Assembly: GCA_036873755.1 (NCBI GenBank)
Contig: JAVTVY010037089.1
Span: 62,001-126,000, forward strand
Direction: 5' to 3'
DNA: 64,000 nucleotides
Origin: Hanleya hanleyi
Taxonomy: Eukaryota; Mollusca; Polyplacophora; Lepidopleurida; Hanleyidae
The notes beneath the pieces were generated by a model. The model saw nothing but the letters and a program-made list of their open reading frames with translations, did not search any database and was not told the origin of the DNA. Positions 10,304 through 19,648 of the stretch are shown piece by piece (the first letter of the stretch is position 1; the number at the start of each line of letters is the position of its first letter). The position numbers were made by a program, and so were the translations under genes.

Positions 10304-10307
10304 CTCT

Positions 10308-13300
10308 GTTTCCCCGAACCAGCGTTATTTATTCGCTTGTTCTTTCAAGTTTTTTGCTGGGAATACTCAGATGACATGCTTTGTGCCACTTAGCATGGTT
10401 CAGCAACAATTACGCAGCACTTTCACATCCTCTTTCATAGTTTACATAGTTTACATATCTTACGATACGAGGTTTGACTTTAAAATAGTATCTTTTGGCA
10501 CTATTTTTTGCAAAGAGTTAGAATTACCAATATATTAATTTCTGAACAACACAAAGGTAAATTTAGTCATTTCAATGAACATTCTAGACTAACACTGAAC
10601 AGAAAGACGGGTATTTACATGTTTGACAGATATACTGGACACCATCTTGGATTTTTCGAAAGCTAGGTCACTGAGGTCGTTCACCGTCATGCCGAATGTT
10701 TGTATATAACATGTTCATTTACTATGCCAAGATGGGTCAGCTTCAATCCAGTATTTCACGATTTCATTCAAAAATGGCGCTCAGTCACAATACTAATGCC
10801 GTTCTTGTATTAGTAAATTGATGGCCTGAAGATCAACGACCTTGTAAATAAACATACGGCCATGACTCGGTATTCATAGCCCTGTGAGAAGTACTTGGGA
10901 AACACAGTTATTCGCGTATGTCTAAATTATGTCACAGCTCAAGTTCTGTATTGTATATATAACGATAAACTAATTGGACATGAATAATTTCCATATCTCG
11001 CCAAGTTTCGTCAACTGATTGACGGCCATCTTGATTTATGATTAAATCTGTCATTGTAACCTATTTGAAATATTCATTTATGATCTCCGTGCCCCACAAA
11101 ACATATATATGGTCACTTCAAATAAGATGTTAGCCAACATACAAGCAAGGATATGACCATTTAAATATTTAGCGGCCATCTTGGCGGCCATCTTGGATTT
11201 TGAGAGAACAAGGTCACCCAGGTCGGGCACCTACCCGGGATATGCTTTTGCATCCTATGTACAGTAACTGTGGAAAGTTTCATGCTTTAATCCGGCGTGT
11301 CACGATTATCACCTAAGCGACTGGACTACAAGTGGATTTTCAGTCATGGTCCCGCACCTTCAGTCCCGCAGCAAAGCGGAATTACTTAGTCGGCGAACGT
11401 GAGACGTTCGCCTGCATCTGGACGGTAGAACGGTGGCACACGTATTTATGAGGTCGACACTTCACCCTGTACAACGCCCACCAAGCTTTGGTTACGCTTT
11501 CGTCCTCCTCAAGTAAGGGCCACAAGCCAGTGCGTATAGCTCGGTGGAATGCTCGTCTATTACATTATCAACAGACGGGGACCTACAAACCTGGATCAGC
11601 CAATACAGTAGCTGAAACTTAATCGCGGTTACCAATGGTGACATCGGTGTGCCACGTCGTTCATGATACGTGTCGTGCGGTATACCGGCGCGGAAATAAG
11701 AGACTTCACTAGGGATGATTCTGTTTGCATCCAACTTATAACGTCCATTCATAAAAGATGGCCGGAATATAAAAAACGTGTATCCGTAGAAATACCACCA
11801 TACCTTCCCTCTAGAAATGATCTTCCAATCCATGATGGTGTGATTTCCGTGGTGAAAGTGTAATCGTTCCACCCGGTGTAACACTGCGTCTCACGAAAAC
11901 CACCGATTAGGTATACGGCAGTTATAAGACCTGTATTGTTAGCCGGGAATGGAAACTCGAGTCTCTGAACCCATATGAAACTGCATCACCTGTCAAATGG
12001 CTGACAAATCTGCACGGGTGGCCCTGGTGCAGCCTGATCCGTTATCGGGGACCGTGGGAGAGACTTCGTTTGGATTTTGTAGATTCAGGCTATTCACTTC
12101 TCTCCACAGTGAGAAGGTTATCTAGGGGAGCTTGTGACCAACAATGGTCAGCCGCTAACATCTCATGAATTTGAAAGCTTCCTTCGTATCATACCCAAAA
12201 TATAAAACATATTGCCGAATTGGGACCGTATAGCCTCACGAAGGGAGCTTAGGAGTAGAACGGTTTAACCGATTCTGAATGAGACCATACAAATGGCAGG
12301 TGAGTGAAGTTGGACCTCAGTTAACAGTTCACAGTTCACAATTGAAGTAGAAACCAAAGCACTGGATTTATTGGAACATATCGTGTGACTCGACACGCAA
12401 CAACAGGGAAATGGCTATTGTGATCTTGCATTGTCAGCACGTGAATACATTGTTGGACGTCAACACTGAACGGATACATTGCTAGACACATCTCACCACG
12501 CTTAAATGTTGAGATTGAGTCCAAACACATAAGAAATGTTTTGAGACCAGATGATGAACTGATTGTTAGTCGAGAATCAAACCAACAGCCATACCAAGAA
12601 GGGCAAATTTAGTTGTTTGATAATTTATTAACAAGGATTTGTTATATATTCTGTTACAAAGTTATTGATTATATTGTGTTATGTTTGTTGTATTTCATAT
12701 TGAAACTTTGGAAGACAAAGCATAATTAGGTCCTTATAAAATGAGAGGAGATGGGCGTCTTGCGCAGAATTAGATATGGTGGATGGGAGCTAACTCCTGC
12801 GACCATGCCATTAGACTGCTTGCGCCCTCTGTATATCCATACAGCAGACATTTAAATAAAGGCCAGCATTCGTTTCTCTGATGATTCAGATTGAATTCGA
12901 ATTCATATTCTCGTGGCTGATCAATTCCAGCAGCCCCATGGATTATCACAGTTCAGCTCGCCTTTCATTGGACCATGATATTTCATTCGTCGAGTCTGTG
13001 GGAGTTTATTCGGACCCGATAAATTCCGCAATACGGAGAAGGAATCCAGATCCAGACAGAATTTTGAACCGAAGATGCCGGCTGTAACCCACACAACCAT
13101 AGCCTGAATTCAGACTCAGTTATCCATTGGATAAGAAAGTCCGTTCGGACAGCGAAAATGATTTTCAGTCAACACTCAACCACTGAAGAAGTATCCTTAA
13201 AATATCATTACTTGATCAAAAAAAAAGAAAAGTCTATCGCTACTGAACTGTTGTTTTAACTAGATCTTCTGATATTATTCACGGCCACATGTATAACAGG

Positions 13301-13480
13301 TTAAGGCACTCCCGCTCTCTAAAATGGAGATAAAAAATGTCGGTTTTGCTCAATAAATCAGTTCACAAAATGAATTCAGCAAAATCCTCTTGGGGCACAC
13401 ACAGGCATATATATCCCCATCAAATGGTAGCAAAAAATAAATAAATTGTCATCTATCTGATTTGCATAATAATAGGACAA
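10308..13480. other. Gene-poor stretch with CCATCTTGG-type repeats
   Basis: No convincing gene. About 10560-10700 is an interspersed repeat that reappears inverted at 38405-38710 and directly in copy B. The word GGCCATCTTGG and variants recur (10648, 11031, 11182-11205). A perfect hairpin GGCGAACGT-GAG-ACGTTCGCC sits at 11392-11412 and is kept in copy B (41453-41473). A tract of about 190 bp (about 10725-10912) is missing from B. B instead has about 95 bp (42157-42250) missing from A near 12092. Confidence 0.55.
11492..11884 (-). CDS. Hypothetical open frame kept in both duplicate copies
   Basis: 130 codons, ATG to stop, with a fully open counterpart at 41553-41945. Differences between copies are a few substitutions (for example D versus H near residue 19). 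The product is rich in aromatic residues (KVWWYFYGY) and basic residues, with no signal peptide and no family I recognise. Survival in both copies is weak evidence because they are so similar. It may be a decayed exon or chance. Confidence 0.2.
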   Translation of the reverse strand: MLHRVERLHFHHGNHTIMDWKIISRGKVWWYFYGYTFFIFRPSFMNGRYKLDANRIIPSEVSYFRAGIPHDTYHERRGTPMSPLVTAIKFQLLYWLIQVCRSPSVDNVIDEHSTELYALACGPYLRRTKA

Positions 13481-14340
13481 CACGGATAGACTCTTATTGA
13501 CCTCAAAAATTTGCATATTGAGGCGGTCACGTAGCGGAGGTCAAAGGTCATTGAGTGCACTTGAGCATGTACTGACCTGTATCCTCTCATCCCGTCCATC
13601 ATCTGACCTTGGATCATGTTTAGACATGTTAGGGGATTCCTCCGCGGTGATGCGGTTTGGCGGTGATGCGGTCTGCCTCCGCGGACAGAAAGTAGTCCCA
13701 AATACGTGGGTTTTCGTGAGAATGTTCGGCAATCTTCAGGGGCGTTAGGGGCCAGTAGTGGACTGATTGGATCGAGTGAGGTGTCAAAGTGAAGCGCTCT
13801 TCCACGACCATATGGAATGCATGTACTGACTTGTAGCTAGATTTTTCCATCATGCGGCGGTCACGTGATCAGGAATGCATGTACTGACTTGTATGCCGTC
13901 CATTCATTTGAGTCGGGGACTTGGGGTCCCTACGGAAGGATTTGCAAGTCATGGAAGATTTGTCCCGAAAATATAAAAAGCGGAACACGGACTTTATTAA
14001 CGAATATTATGGATTAAGAATACTGATCAGCGATACGGATTTGATATTTTTGGAACATCATAATGTCTTGCCGGCATCATTGAAAACTGTTGACCGCTTC
14101 TCTCTTGCAGGAAACAAGCCTAGGTTTATGTATACTATGATTGTCTTTTTGAATTTGGTGCTAATACTGTTATATAGAATATGGAATAGGTCTTTGGATT
14201 ATGGACGCGGATATTCTCTAATGGACGACGGCTGAATTATGAATGACGGTCCAGACGCTTGTAATTTACCCCTACAATAGAGGAAAATCCCTATCAACCC
14301 TATCCCAAAGGGCGAATATCGGTCCCCCCGGGCTGATCGG
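13481..14340 (+). repeat. Left terminal inverted repeat of element I, copy A
   Basis: Matches the reverse complement of about 18790-19642 almost throughout. It contains at 13649-13696 a module with two CGGTGATGCGGT words bracketed by CCGCGG, followed by AGAAAGTAGTCCC; the same module occurs in the ends of element II. One TATAAAAAGCGGAACACGG unit (near 13973) lies inside. Open frames in it (for example 13921-14235) are disrupted in the opposite repeat and are not annotated as genes. Confidence 0.85.
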
Positions 14341-14349
14341 GGCCTGGGT

Positions 14350-15890
14350 GCAGGATGGGTGTATGTAAATTTAGGATTTGTTCCGAAAATATAAAAAGCG
14401 GAACACGGACTTTATCCCTACAATAAGGGAAAACTCCTATCAGCCCTATCCCAGAGGGCTAATGGGACAAGATCACTATTAAAAATAGTGCCGATCCGTT
14501 AACCCCTTTAGGCAACCTCTACCAGAGAAGTGAATTGTTTTCAATATTTTTTCCAGTCTCTGTTGCGACGAATAATTGAAGGCCAGTGGTAGGTGATTGG
14601 AGTATGATATGTGTTTGGTTTTGCAGAGAGTTTGATTTTAACTCAAGGCCTAGTAAGGTGTTGCTTTGAGGGACTATTTGGGTGCCTGTGCACCGCTTTC
14701 TGAAAGCAGAGAAAAAAGCCAAATTTATGACGTCATTTGTAGGAGCGCGCATAACTCGAAATTTCAATGGGCGACCCCCATCAAGAAGTCTCTCCGGTTG
14801 TAGCACTTCAATTAAAGTACTTCTGGCCGAAATATGGAAGTCGAGACTTAATTAATGAATCGAGGAGATGCAATTACGTTAACAGTTTTTAACATTGCCA
14901 CCAATGTAAATTGTAATAGTGGTCTGGACCCTAATATCGGTCCACTGGCTTATCGGGACCTGCTCAGAGAGGTAGGGTGGGGAGTGGGTACATGTAAATT
15001 TAGGATTTGTCCCGAAAATATAAAAAGCGGAACACGGACTTTACCCCTACAATAAGGGAAAACTCCTATCAGCCCTATCCCAAAGGGCTAATATCGGTCC
15101 CGGGCTTATCGGGGCCTGCTGAGCGAGGTAGAGTGAGGGGTTGGGTGTATGTAAATTTAGGATTTGTCCCGAAAATGTAAAAAGCGGAACACGGACTTTA
15201 CCCCTACAATAGGGGAACACTCCTATCAACCACGTCTAGTGGGCCTTATGGGAGCCTGCCGACAGAGGTAGGATGGGGAGTGGGTGCATGTAAATTGAGG
15301 ATTTGTCCCGAAAATATAAAAAGCGGAACACGGACTTTACCCCTACAATAGGGGAAAACTCTTATCAACCTTGTCCAAAAGAGCTAATATCGGTCCCTGG
15401 CTTATCGGGGCCTGCTGAGACAGGTAGGATGGGGGAGTGGGTGCATTTAAATTGAGGATTTGTCCCGAAAATATAAAAAGCGGAACACGGACTTTATCCC
15501 TAAAATAGAGGAAAACTCCTATCAACCACGTCTAGTGGGCCTTATGGGAGCCTGCCGACAGAGGTAGGATGGGGGGTGGGTGCATGTAAATTGAGGATTT
15601 GTCCCGAAAATATAAAAAGCTGAACACGGACTTTACCACCTACAATAGGGGAAAACTCTTATCAACCTTGTCCAAAAGAGCTAATATCGGTCCCTGGCTT
15701 ATCGGGGCCTGCTGAGACAGGTAGGGTGGGGGAGTGGGTGTATGTATATTTAGGATTTGTCCCGAAAATATTAAAAGCGGAACACGGACTTTACCCCTAC
15801 AATAGGGGAACACTCCTATCAACCTTGTTCCGAAGGACTAATATCGATCCCTGGCTTATCGGATCCTGCTGAGAGGTAGGGTAGGGATTA
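14350..15890 (+). repeat. Left subterminal array, about 150-bp units
   Basis: Units recur at about 14377, 15007, 15160, 15305, 15463, 15603 and 15760. Consensus landmarks in order are GATTTGTCCCGAAAATATAAA, AGCGGAACACGGACTTTA, the palindrome CCCCTAcaaTAGGGG, CCTATCAACC, GGGCTAATATCGGTCC and CTTATCGGGGCCTGC. Each unit happens to give a 60-codon open frame on the minus strand, which is an artefact of the repeat. A nested insertion interrupts the array at 14471-14924. Confidence 0.9.
14471..14924. mobile_element. Nested small TIR element inside the left array
   Basis: Interrupts an array unit between GGGCTAAT and ATCGGTCC. Ends are inverted: GATCACTATTA at left and AATAGTGGTC at right; copy B (45011-45447) shows the cleaner GACCACTATTA. 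About 454 bp here, 437 bp in B. A 95-codon minus-strand frame (14519-14806) fills much of it but is altered in B and matches nothing I know. No clear target duplication was found. Confidence 0.5.
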
Positions 15891-16128
15891 GGAGTAGTAT
15901 AGAAAGCAACAATTTTAGGGCCCCGAGCTCCGAGCTCCCGCCTGCCTCATCCCCGAGCTCCGAGCTCCGAGCTATCGACTACTCCATCCCCGAGCTCCGC
16001 GCTTCCGTCGTTACGCCTTAACGCCCTAGCATAACGCCTTGACGCCATGATATACACATGAAAGAAAAACAACAACATCAAGGATGAGAGATGAGAGAAC
16101 AACAACAACATGTTTTTTTTTCATATGG
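15891..16128. repeat. GAGCTCC-rich and ACGCC-rich simple repeats, 3' side of the element I gene
   Basis: CCGAGCTCCGAGCTCC is repeated several times at 15920-16000, followed by CGTTACGCCTTAACGCC words that also occur upstream of the gene at 16985-17225. No gene is seen. Confidence 0.5.
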
Positions 16129-16183
16129 TTTATTCGCCCCTCCAGTACATCATACCCACGCTGGGGGAGCCGCGTTGGGTATG
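16129..16183 (-). terminator. Conserved 3' hairpin and polyadenylation signal of the element I gene
   Basis: On the minus strand a hairpin at 16183-16151 has stem CATACCCA-A-CGC pairing with GCGTGGGTATG and loop GGCTCCCCCA. Exactly 16 nt later comes AATAAA (16134-16129). Element II has the same loop, a stem with a compensatory change and the same 16-nt spacing at 35445-35499. The gene's stop is at 16325, so this lies in the 3' UTR. A role in 3'-end formation or transcript stability is inference. Confidence 0.7.
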
Positions 16184-16324
16184 TTTACAATTCGAGAAGA
16201 CACTTATTGTCTAATCAGAGGCCGCCATTTGGCGCTGTATCAGTCATATTCCTTCTTGCCCGTTACTGCGTTAGATGTATTCTCGGCTGCTCTTTTCCAA
16301 ACTTTCATCTTTGCTCGGTGTGAC

Positions 16325-16849
16325 CTAATTGTCGTCGGGCAGGCCTGGATATTGTTCGGACAGCATATCGTGAAAGAGTTGTTTGCGCATCCTGATCGCA
16401 TTTTCCAGAGAATCAGTGTGTGGTAGCCCCATATCCTCATCCAAGTGACGCTTGGTCTTCATGATGGACCTGTGCGTGGGGTCGCCTTTCATTTCAAGCG
16501 GTAGTAAGGTATACTGTTCATAGATCGCCATGGCTGTTTTCCTGATGCAGGGGCGCATTTGGGTGTACGCCTGTTGTAAGTTATCCTGTCCGGCGTCCTC
16601 GATCGCTGCAGCATGAGTATTGATAGCTGCTGTCACAATACGATCACAGAAGGAAGGTTCTGCCTCACTTTCCTGGTATGTAGGCTGACTATCTGAGGTC
16701 AAGCTCGCCGTATCAGTATATAGACTCTCAGCAATCTCACTTTCTTGGGATGTAGGCTGACTATCTGAGGTCAAGCTCTCCTTATCAGTAGATAAGACTC
16801 TCATCAATTTCTGTATCGGCTCATCGTGCCTCGGAGTCTTCAATCCCAT
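16325..16849 (-). CDS. Element I protein: acidic repeat region plus helical domain
   Basis: 174 codons. Residues about 20-60 contain two imperfect copies of an acidic Ser/Thr-rich repeat built on SLTSDSQPT(S/Y)QESE. The rest is predicted helical and charged, containing KGDPTHRSIM and ending DMLSEQYPGLPDDN. I recall similar DP-(I/T)-H-(R/K) helical domains downstream of zinc fingers in uncharacterised proteins of aquatic invertebrates, but cannot confirm it here. A 34-codon zinc-finger frame (16821-16925) overlaps its start in another frame, so the natural product may be a finger fused to this region by frameshifting or splicing, or the gene may be broken. The counterpart 46672-47196 is also fully open with three residue changes. 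Function unknown; a nucleic-acid-binding regulator of the element is a guess. Confidence 0.6.
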   Translation of the reverse strand: MGLKTPRHDEPIQKLMRVLSTDKESLTSDSQPTSQESEIAESLYTDTASLTSDSQPTYQESEAEPSFCDRIVTAAINTHAAAIEDAGQDNLQQAYTQMRPCIRKTAMAIYEQYTLLPLEMKGDPTHRSIMKTKRHLDEDMGLPHTDSLENAIRMRKQLFHDMLSEQYPGLPDDN

Positions 16850-16925
16850 GTATATTTTTCTCGTGTCGCATCATATCGTAACGTCTGGTGAACGTGCGTT
16901 GGCACTCAGAGCAAGTATAAGCCAT
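16821..16925 (-). CDS. Short zinc-finger ORF at the head of the element I gene
   Basis: 34 codons from ATG 16925 to TGA 16821-16823. It encodes one C2H2 finger starting at residue 5 (C5, C8, H21, H26; C-x2-C-x12-H-x4-H) with the MAYTCSEC start typical of such proteins. Its ATG lies 53 nt after the start of a TATAAAAG box, as in element II. The larger frame 16325-16849 begins within it, one base out (+1). Either it is a truncated leader peptide or the two frames form one protein. In copy B a 9-nt in-frame deletion removes one zinc-binding Cys. Confidence 0.55.
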   Translation of the reverse strand: MAYTCSECQRTFTRRYDMMRHEKNIHGIEDSEAR

Positions 16926-16970
16926 ATTGACGGTTGAACGTCGACTGTGCGTGTTTTGGCAATACACTTG

Positions 16971-16978
16971 CTTTTATA
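16971..16978 (-). promoter_or_regulatory. TATA box of the element I gene
   Basis: TATAAAAG on the minus strand, 53 nt from its first T to the ATG at 16925. The same box and spacing occur in element II (34308 to 34361) and in copy B (47316 to 47263). Confidence 0.7.
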
Positions 16979-16984
16979 GACAGT

Positions 16985-17225
16985 AACGCCCGTCAACGCT
17001 TAGCTTAACGCTTCAACGCCCTGGTGTACTAGCTCAGAAGCCCTGATTTTCATGGAATTGCCACCAATACATCGAAATGCAGTGACGCCCGTCAACGCCC
17101 GTCGTTACGCCTTAACGCCCGTCTCAACGCCCGTCAACACCCGTCGTTACGCTTTAACATCCGTCTCAATGCATTAACGCCCTATCTGTACGCCTTAACG
17201 CCCGTCTCAGCGCCTTAACGAGCGA
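16985..17225. repeat. Short tandem ACGCCCGT-type repeats upstream of the element I gene
   Basis: Degenerate units of about 10-21 bp built on AACGCCCGTC and TTACGCCTTAACGCC, lying just upstream of the TATA box. Element II also has a short tandem array (21-bp period) upstream of its promoter. An enhancer-like or protein-binding array is possible; this is inference. Confidence 0.55.
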
Positions 17226-17429
17226 TAAAGGGGTTTTGGAGGCCGATTAACCTTCGAACTCTGAGTGCACTTTCGGTCATGTGACCGGAAGTGACCTTTG
17301 ACCACGTGACCGGAAGTGACCTTTGAGGCTGCGCTGCTCGAAAGTGACGTCATCGTACGCAGGCGCACAGAAACACACACACACATACCTGGTGCACCCT
17401 GTACCCTATAGCCCGTAGGCCCCGATAGG

Positions 17430-18790
17430 CCAGTTACCGATATTAGCTCTTTGGGACAAGGTTGATAGGAGTTTTCCCCTATTGCAGGGGTAAAGTCCGT
17501 GTTCCGCTTTTGATCTTTTCGGGACAAATCCTAAATTTACATGCACCCACTCCCCCACCCTACCTCTGTCAGCAGGCCCCGATAAGGCAGGGACCGATAT
17601 TAGCCCTTTTGGACAAGGTTGATAGGAGTTTCCCCTATTTTAGGGATAAAGTCCGTATTCCGCTTTTTTATATTTTCGGGACAAATCCTCAAGTTACATG
17701 CACCCACTCCCCCACCCTACCTCTCTCAGCAGGCCCCGATAAGCCGGGGACCGATATTAGCCCTTTTGGACAAGGTTGATAGGAGTTTTTCCCTATTGTA
17801 GGGGTAAAGTCCGTGTTTCGCTTTTTATATTTTCGGGACAAATCCTAAATTTACATACACCCACTCCCCACAGGCCCCGATCGGTCAGGGACCGATATTA
17901 TCCCTTTGGGACAAGGTTGATCGGAGTTTCCCCTATTTTAGGGATAAAGTCCGTTTTCCGCTTTTTATATTTTCGGGACAAATCCTCAAGGTACATGCAC
18001 CCACTCCCCCACCCTACCTCTCTCAGCAGGCCCCGATAAGCCGGGGACCGATATTAGCCCTTTTGGACAAGGTTGATAGGAGTTTTCCCTTATTGTAGGG
18101 GTAAAGTCCGTGTTCCTCTTTTTATATTTTCGGGACAAATCCTAAATTTGCATGCACCCACTTCCCACCCTATCTCTCTGAGCAGGTCCCGATAAGCCAG
18201 GAGACCGATATTAGCCCTTTGGGATAGGGCTGATAGGAGTTTTCCCTTATTGTAGGGGTAAAGTCCGTGTTCCGTTTTTTATAATTTCGGGACAAATCCT
18301 AAATTTCCCGGTTCATACTTTATGTAAGAATCACGAGACAATGCATACAATAGCCAAGTCTGGGAACAATAATGTGTCTAGACCGTTGCCTTTTCAATGA
18401 CACAAAGACAAAGGACAATAGTTCCTACATGAAGTATCGACCAAATTTCCATACATCCACCCTGCACCCAGGCCCCGATCCTGATCAGCACGGGGGACCG
18501 ATATTCGCCCTTTGGGATAGGGTTGATAGGGGTTTTCCTCTATTGTAGGGTAAAGTCCGTGTTCCGCTTTTCCGGACAAATCCTCATTTTACATGCACCC
18601 ACCCGATTGGCTTGATAGGCAGGCCCAGATAAGCCCGGGGACCGATATTCGCCCTTTGGGATAGGGTTGATAGGGATTTCCCCCTATTTTAGGGGTAAAG
18701 TCCGTGTTCCGCTTTTTATGTTTTCGGGAAAAATCCTGATTTTACATGCACCCATCCGTGACTTGATAGGCAGTCCCCGATAAGCCCGGC
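17430..18790 (-). repeat. Right subterminal array, about 150-bp units, inverted
   Basis: The same units as the left array but in the opposite orientation, with TATAAAAAGC-type words on the minus strand near 17505, 17668, 17823, 17956, 18116, 18277, 18560 and 18712. The array continues into the right inverted repeat. A non-array tract at about 18305-18445 interrupts it. Between 17226 and 17430 there are two GTGACCGGAAGTGACCTTTGA copies and a short AC run. Confidence 0.88.
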
Positions 18791-19642
18791 GACCGATATT
18801 AACCCTTTGGGATAGGGTTGATAGGGTTTTTCCTCTATTGTAGGGGTAAATTACAAGCGTCTAGTCCGTCATTCATAATCCAGCCGTCGTCCATTAGAGA
18901 ATATCTGCGTCCATAATCCAAAGACCTATTCCATTTTCCATATAACAGTATTAGCACCAAATTCAAAAAGACAATCATAGTATACAAAAACTGCTAATTT
19001 CCTGCAAGAGAGAAGCGGTCAACAGTTTTCAATGATGCCGGCAAGACATCATGATGTTCCAAAAATATCAAATCCGTATCGCTGATCAGTATTCTTAATC
19101 CGTATTCCGCTTTTTATATTTTCGAGACAAATCCTCATTTTACATACACCCACCCATGACTTGCAAAATCCTTCCGTAGGGACCCCAAGTCCCCGACTCA
19201 AATGAATGGACGGCATACAAGTCAGTACATGCATTCCTGATCACGTGACCGCCGCATGATGGAAAAGAACAGATACAAGTCAGTACATGAATTCCATATG
19301 ATCCTGGAGGAGCGCTTCACTTTGACCCCTCACTCGATCCAATCAGTCCACTACGGGCCCCTCCCGCCCCTGAAGATTGCCGAACATTCTCACGAAAACC
19401 CACGTATTTGGGACTACTTTCTGTCCGCGGAGGCCGACCGCATCACCGCCAAACCGCATCACCGCGGAGGAATCCCCTAACATGTCTAAACATGATCCAA
19501 GGTCAGATGATGGACGGGATGAGAGGATACAGGTCAGTACATGCTCAAGTGCACTCAATGACCTTTGACCTCCGCCACGTGACCGCCTCAATATGCAAAT
19601 TTTTTAGGTCAATAAGAGTCTATCCGTGTTTTCTATACTACT
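18790..19642 (-). repeat. Right terminal inverted repeat of element I, copy A
   Basis: Reverse complement of the left repeat. It retains the full terminus (ends TTCTATACTACT at 19642) and is followed by GACAAA, the retained half of the 6-bp target duplication. The CCGCGG / CGGTGATGCGGT module lies at 19428-19475. Confidence 0.88.
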
Positions 19643-19648
19643 GACAAA

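Larger units (their letters stand above)
3056..10307 (+). mobile_element. Full-length Ty3/gypsy LTR retrotransposon with CTCT target duplication
   Basis: The element has two 811-bp direct LTRs (3060-3870, 9493-10303) starting TGTAAG and ending TTTACA, flanked by CTCT at 3056-3059 and 10304-10307. The paralogous position in copy B near 40549 reads GTTTAGACC-GCTG-TTTCTCCG with no insertion, so this is an empty site. Internally it holds gag, pol and a third open frame. Pol domain order is protease, reverse transcriptase, RNase H, integrase, which defines Ty3/gypsy (Metaviridae) rather than copia. The LTRs differ at about seven positions by eye, and gag and pol are open. It is therefore young and could have been active until recently. 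It inserted after the A/B split, or is polymorphic if the copies are alleles. Confidence 0.96.
13481..19642. mobile_element. Element I, copy A: large Polinton-like TIR element without core genes
   Basis: About 6.2 kb bounded by long inverted repeats (13481-about 14340 and about 18790-19642), with arrays of about 150-bp units inside each repeat and one zinc-finger gene in the centre. The right end reads TTCTATACTACT and is followed by GACAAA (19643-19648). The left end has lost its terminal 14 bp or so: copy B shows GACAAA then AGTAGTATAGAAAAC, where copy A jumps from GGACAA to CACGG. Six-bp target duplications and AG...CT termini are known features of Polintons/Mavericks. No DNA polymerase B, integrase, protease, ATPase or capsid frame is visible, so mobility would need help from elsewhere. 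Confidence 0.85.

Noticed and set aside
11492..11884. Fibrinogen-like or lectin domain in the aromatic-rich ORF
   Set aside because: Only a WWY...NGRY resemblance with wrong spacing and no cysteines at expected places; left as hypothetical.
13921..14235. 104-codon ORF in the left inverted repeat of element I as a gene
   Set aside because: The matching region of the right inverted repeat is disrupted, and in copy B an 18-bp deletion changes it. It overlaps an array unit and has no recognised motif.
15047..15822. Series of similar 60-codon ORFs (minus strand at 15047-15822, plus strand at 17462-18039, and the same in copy B)
   Set aside because: They are translations of the 150-bp array units; the period and palindrome produce the frame. 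No start context, domain or conservation independent of the repeat.
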